64,000 nt of DNA from Flavobacteriales bacterium UBA6772 (GTDB taxonomy: Bacteria; Bacteroidota; Bacteroidia; Flavobacteriales; Flavobacteriaceae): positions 496,001 through 560,000 of the forward strand of contig CAJIYW010000001.1 of the NCBI GenBank assembly GCA_905181765.1. Direction: 5' to 3'. The notes under the pieces were generated by a model. The model was not told the DNA's origin, did not search any database, and worked only from the letters and a program-made list of their open reading frames with translations. The stretch's first letter is position 1. Every line of letters begins with the position of its first letter. Of this stretch, positions 60,901 to 64,000 are shown piece after piece. Made by a program: the position numbers and the translations under genes.

Positions 60901-62349
60901 ATGGCCATTTCTTTAAAAGGAGATCAAGAAATAACGAGTGCACCTACAACAAAAAGTAAAGCACTTAGAATTAATTTAAACTCAGATATTTACGGAACTT
61001 TTGCTGAAATTGGGGCCGGTCAAGAAACTGCACGTAATTTCTTTAGATCTGGTGCCGCTTCTGGCACCATTGCAAAAGCAATGAGCGCTTATGATAAAGA
61101 TTTTTCTGACGCTATTTATGGTATTGAAGAGGATAAACGTTACGTTACACAGCCACGTCTTAAAAAAATGCTTAGGCACGAAATCGATTTAATGGAAGAT
61201 CGTTTAAGTAGATCAAAACATCCAGATAAATTATTTTTCAGTTACGCAAACACCGTAACAACCATTGATTTTGCAAAGAAATTTAAAGGGCACGGCTGGA
61301 TTGGTATTCGTTTTCAATTAGATCCTTTAGAAGCATATAACGAAATTATTGTACACATCCGTTTTAAAGAAACAGATGCTCGACTACAACAAGAAACCCT
61401 TGGTAAATTGGGTGTTAACTTAATATATGGGGCATTTTACTTAAATGACAATCCGAAAGAATTGGTAAAGTCTTTATATGATAATTTAAGTAACGACCAG
61501 TTAGAAATTGACATGATTAATTTTTCTGGACCTCGCTTTATGTACGTAGACAACCGATTAATGAGTTTGCAATTGCTTAAAAACGGAATGACAAATGCAG
61601 TAATGTTTGGACCTGACGGAAATAATTTACTACCTGCACAAGTGTTGTACAAAAAAAATATATTGGCTTTAAGAGGTAGTTTCAGACCTGTTACTAAAGT
61701 GAATATGGACATGTATGAAAAGTCTAAAAAGCTCTTTTTGAAAGAAAAGAAAGTAAAAGAGGAAAACACACAGGTTATTTTTGAAATTACATTAAGTAAT
61801 CTTTCAGCTGAGGGGAAAATTAATGAAAGAGACTTCTTAGATAGAGCAGAATTACTATGCTCATTAGGACAAAATGTTATGATTACCAATTTTCAACAAT
61901 ATTTTAAATTGGTAGAATATTTTAGTGAATTTACCAAAGAAAGAATGGGAATTGCAATGGGTGTTTATAATCTTATTCAAATTTTTGATGAAAAATACTA
62001 TCGCAACCTAAGTGGTGGGATTTTAGAAGCATTTGGTAAACTTTTCTATAGAGATTTAAAAGTATACATGTATCCTTATCATGACCAAGAATCTGATACT
62101 TTAATTAATAGTGAAAACCTAAAAGTACATCCAAGAGTAAAAGAGCTTTATAAATTCTTTAAAAATAATGGGAAACTTGTAAATATTGATGATTTTGACC
62201 CTGAAATTTTAGATATTTTCTCAAGAACTGTCTTAAAAATGGTAAGAGATGGAGAAAATGGCTGGGAAGCAATGTTACCAAAAGGAATTCCTGAAATTAT
62301 TAAACAAAAACGTTTATTTGGATATTCTAAAGCTAGAGAAAATAAATAG
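60901..62349 (+). CDS. Conserved protein of unknown function
   Basis: The 482-residue protein is intact and strongly resembles a family I recall as common in Bacteroidota, which databases label inconsistently (TonB-dependent receptor or nicotinate-nucleotide adenylyltransferase); neither label fits. It has no signal peptide, no membrane helix and no beta-barrel pattern. It opens with SKALRINLNSDIYGTFAEIG and AGQETARNFFRSGAASGTIA, has KLFFSYANTVTTIDFAKKF and GPDGNNLLPAQVLYKKNIL, and ends KGIPEIIKQKRLFGYSK. I recognise no catalytic motif. It has its own promoter and precedes the sigma factor operon by 59 bases. Confidence 0.85.
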   Translation: MAISLKGDQEITSAPTTKSKALRINLNSDIYGTFAEIGAGQETARNFFRSGAASGTIAKAMSAYDKDFSDAIYGIEEDKRYVTQPRLKKMLRHEIDLMEDRLSRSKHPDKLFFSYANTVTTIDFAKKFKGHGWIGIRFQLDPLEAYNEIIVHIRFKETDARLQQETLGKLGVNLIYGAFYLNDNPKELVKSLYDNLSNDQLEIDMINFSGPRFMYVDNRLMSLQLLKNGMTNAVMFGPDGNNLLPAQVLYKKNILALRGSFRPVTKVNMDMYEKSKKLFLKEKKVKEENTQVIFEITLSNLSAEGKINERDFLDRAELLCSLGQNVMITNFQQYFKLVEYFSEFTKERMGIAMGVYNLIQIFDEKYYRNLSGGILEAFGKLFYRDLKVYMYPYHDQESDTLINSENLKVHPRVKELYKFFKNNGKLVNIDDFDPEILDIFSRTVLKMVRDGENGWEAMLPKGIPEIIKQKRLFGYSKARENK

Positions 62350-62408
62350 TTTATAAATACCTTAAACCTTTCGGAAAACATTTTGTCTAATTAAAAAAAG
62401 GAAGATAC

Positions 62409-62957
62409 TTGACGGATGAAACTGTTTTAATAGAACAATTAATAAATGTTCAAACAAGAGAAAAAGCCTTTAGAGAACTAATTTCTCTCTATAAGGAGCG
62501 TTTGTATTGGCATGTTCGGAAAATTGTAATTTCTCATGATGATACAGATGATGTTTTACAAAATACATTTATAAAAATTTACAAAAATATAGGCAAATTT
62601 AAACAAGAAAGTAAATTGTTTTCTTGGATGTATAGAATTGCAACAAATGAAGCAATTACTTTCATAAATAAACGCAATAAAGAGAGAAAGATAGACATTT
62701 CTGAAGTGCAAGAACAGATCGTTAGCACCTTAGAAAGTGATATTTATTTTTCAGGAGAGGAGATTCAAGAAATTTTACAAAAAGCTATTGCTAGTTTGCC
62801 ACAAAAACAGCAACTGGTTTTTAACATGAAATACTTTGATAATATTAAGTATACTCAAATTTCTGAGATACTAGGAACTTCAGTTGGTGCATTGAAAGCC
62901 TCTTATTTTCATGCAGTTAAGAAGATAGAAAGCTATATAAAAAAACAATTAAATTAA
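62409..62957 (+). CDS. ECF-type RNA polymerase sigma factor
   Basis: The 182-residue protein has sigma region 2 (LYWHVRKIVISHDDTDDVLQ and TFIKIYKNIGKFKQESKLFS, then WMYRIATNEAITFIN) and region 4 (LPQKQQLVFNMKYFDNIKYT, QISEILGTSVGALKASYFHA) with no domain 3, the ECF layout. The start codon is TTG. It is intact. The next two genes encode a membrane-anchored protein and a Spy-like periplasmic protein, so the three form an envelope-signal operon. The regulon is unknown. Confidence 0.93.
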   Translation: MTDETVLIEQLINVQTREKAFRELISLYKERLYWHVRKIVISHDDTDDVLQNTFIKIYKNIGKFKQESKLFSWMYRIATNEAITFINKRNKERKIDISEVQEQIVSTLESDIYFSGEEIQEILQKAIASLPQKQQLVFNMKYFDNIKYTQISEILGTSVGALKASYFHAVKKIESYIKKQLN

Positions 62958-62990
62958 ACCTTTTATAAAATTTAATGTCTAAATATTAGG

Positions 62991-63534
62991 ATGGAACAAG
63001 AAATAAATAATAGTGAAGTGTTTTTAAAATCAGTGCTACAAAATAGCGTAGGTTTTTCTGTACCTAAAGATTATTTTAATACTGCGGAAGATCGCTTCTC
63101 ATCTTTTCTTATAGAAAGAGAACTTCCAGAAGAAACTGGCTTTTCAATTCCTGAAAATTATTTTCAAAACGTAGAAAAATCAATTCTTAAAAAAACAGGA
63201 TTTAAAAAAGAGGTAAAAGTTATTTCTTTAAAAAGTAAATTCTTAAAATACATTCCTGTTGCCGCTGTAGCATCTGTAGCATTGCTTTTAAGCATTAATT
63301 ATTTCACCTCTTCAACTAGCTCAGAAATTAATTTTGATACACTTGAGCAGAACCGATATAGAAAACTGGATTGTAGAAAACTCAAATGAATTATCAGACA
63401 AAGATTTTGTTGCCATATTACGTAGTGAAATTTCAAATGAAAATGATTTTGCTTTAACAGATTTACAAAGTGATGCAATTGAAGAATATATTATCAATAT
63501 AGAAGAAAGTTCTTTATTAAATGAAAACTACTAA
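62991..63534 (+). CDS. Membrane-anchored anti-sigma-like protein (one frameshift)
   Basis: The product of about 181 residues lies 33 bases after the sigma factor gene. Its cytoplasmic N-terminal part has two copies of a short motif (GFSVPKDYF near residue 20 and GFSIPENYF near residue 47), then one membrane helix (about residues 84-103, YIPVAAVASVALLLSINYF) and an acidic C-terminal part. A frame break near 63348 cuts it; the continuation NWIVENSNELSDKDFVAIL runs in the next frame to the stop. The layout suggests an anti-sigma factor, but I see no zinc-binding anti-sigma motif. Confidence 0.75.
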
Positions 63535-63535
63535 T

Positions 63536-63988
63536 ATGAAAAATAAGATACTCGCTCTAGCACTATTACTTACTACGTTTTTATCTTTTGGACAACATAA
63601 TAAGGAAAGTAGAGAAAAAATAAAAGCCTTAAAAGTTGCTTATCTTACGCAAGAACTTAAACTAAATGCTATTGAGGCACAGCAATTTTGGCCACTATAT
63701 CATAAGCATAAAGAAAAAATAGATAATTATCAAGAAAAAGATAGATCTAAATTTAGAAAATTTAGAAAATTAGAAAATTTAGAGAATTTAGAAGAAGCCG
63801 AAGCAAAAAAACTAGTATTCTTAAAAGCAACTTTAGATAAGAAAATAATTATTGAAAAAGAGCTGTTTATTTCTGAAGTATCTGCATTTTTATCATACAA
63901 TAAAATTATAAAACTTTATCTTAGTGAAAGAGAATTTGCAAGAAAGTTGATGCGCAAGTATGGTAAAGAGAGAAAAAGCAAAGAATAG
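63536..63988 (+). CDS. Spy/CpxP-like periplasmic sensor of the ECF operon
   Basis: The 150-residue protein has a signal peptide (MKNKILALALLLTTFLSFG) and a helical, charged mature part: VAYLTQELKLNAIEAQQFWP resembles the LTxxQ region of Spy/CpxP chaperones. The same kind of protein is often named sensor of ECF-type sigma factor in flavobacteria. It starts one base after the anti-sigma-like stop codon and completes the operon. An ATG 15 bases upstream overlaps that gene and is less likely. It is intact and ends 12 bases from the window edge. Confidence 0.82.
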   Translation: MKNKILALALLLTTFLSFGQHNKESREKIKALKVAYLTQELKLNAIEAQQFWPLYHKHKEKIDNYQEKDRSKFRKFRKLENLENLEEAEAKKLVFLKATLDKKIIIEKELFISEVSAFLSYNKIIKLYLSEREFARKLMRKYGKERKSKE

Positions 63989-64000
63989 CATAAGGTTACT

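Noticed and set aside
60901..62349. TonB-dependent receptor or nicotinate-nucleotide adenylyltransferase
   Set aside because: No signal peptide, plug or beta-barrel pattern, and no HxGH nucleotidyltransferase motif can be seen in the protein.
1..64000. CRISPR arrays, tRNA or rRNA genes
   Set aside because: I saw no regularly spaced direct repeats and no tRNA-like cloverleaf or rRNA sequence in the gaps between genes.

Overview
The window is A/T-rich chromosomal DNA of a marine-type member of the Flavobacteriaceae (Polaribacter or Tenacibaculum-like by gene content; species not determinable here). Support comes from type IX secretion (T9SS) sorting domains of both type A and type B, the Bacteroidota -7 promoter element TAnnTTTG with few recognisable Shine-Dalgarno sites, a BatA-domain protein, a DUF3276/PUR protein, and the cluster nusB / DUF1573 / yajC / ybbR / coaE / histidine kinase / response regulator. 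Most of it is ordinary core genome. I found no rRNA, tRNA, CRISPR array, intact insertion sequence or prophage.

Layout. 1-6.4 kb: partial ychF, ferredoxin, a LuxC-like acyl-CoA reductase, serC, serA, yggS and a DnaQ-type exonuclease with a GIY-YIG domain. 6.4-11.2 kb: recG, a small LytTR regulator, two AT-rich spacers and an RsmB-like rRNA methyltransferase. 11.2-15.5 kb: two tandem secreted endonuclease I genes with FN3 domains and T9SS tails. 15.7-26.4 kb: purL, two fatty-acyl-CoA ligases, a SOUL protein, holA, an HsdR-N-like nuclease domain protein and a GT2 glycosyltransferase. 26.4-33 kb (minus strand): tsaC-like gene, the response regulator/kinase pair, coaE, ybbR, yajC, DUF1573 lipoprotein, nusB. 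33-39.5 kb: ABC exporter, DUF3276, menF with a hotdog thioesterase, a PRiA4_ORF3 protein, and an ABC ATPase/permease pair. 39.5-47.3 kb: a decayed T9SS type B tail followed by two large T9SS type B surface proteins. 47.4-60.9 kb: uvrB, sucC, LolD-like ATPase, TIGR02757 protein, BatA protein, a dihydroorotase homologue lacking metal ligands, small membrane protein, esterase, class V aminotransferase, methyltransferase, DEAD-box helicase, MBL hydrolase. 60.9-64 kb: a conserved protein of unknown function and an ECF sigma / anti-sigma-like / Spy-like operon.

The most striking property is reading-frame damage. About half of the genes, including expected essential or core ones (holA, purL, coaE, nusB, recG, sucC), are interrupted by single-base insertions or deletions, often in homopolymers, and their protein homology continues cleanly in another frame. 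The damage is worst in the paired paralogues (endonuclease I pair; start of the T9SS type B pair). I read this mainly as sequence or assembly error, so gene ends are given for the whole reconstructed gene and the break points are stated. The exception is the short T9SS tail at about 39.7 kb, which also carries substitutions and internal losses and looks like a true remnant.

No complete undescribed system stands out. The best leads are the dihydroorotase homologue whose HxH metal ligands are both serine, the T9SS type B locus with a remnant third tail, the LuxC-like reductase without lux partners, and the 482-residue conserved protein at 60.9 kb.
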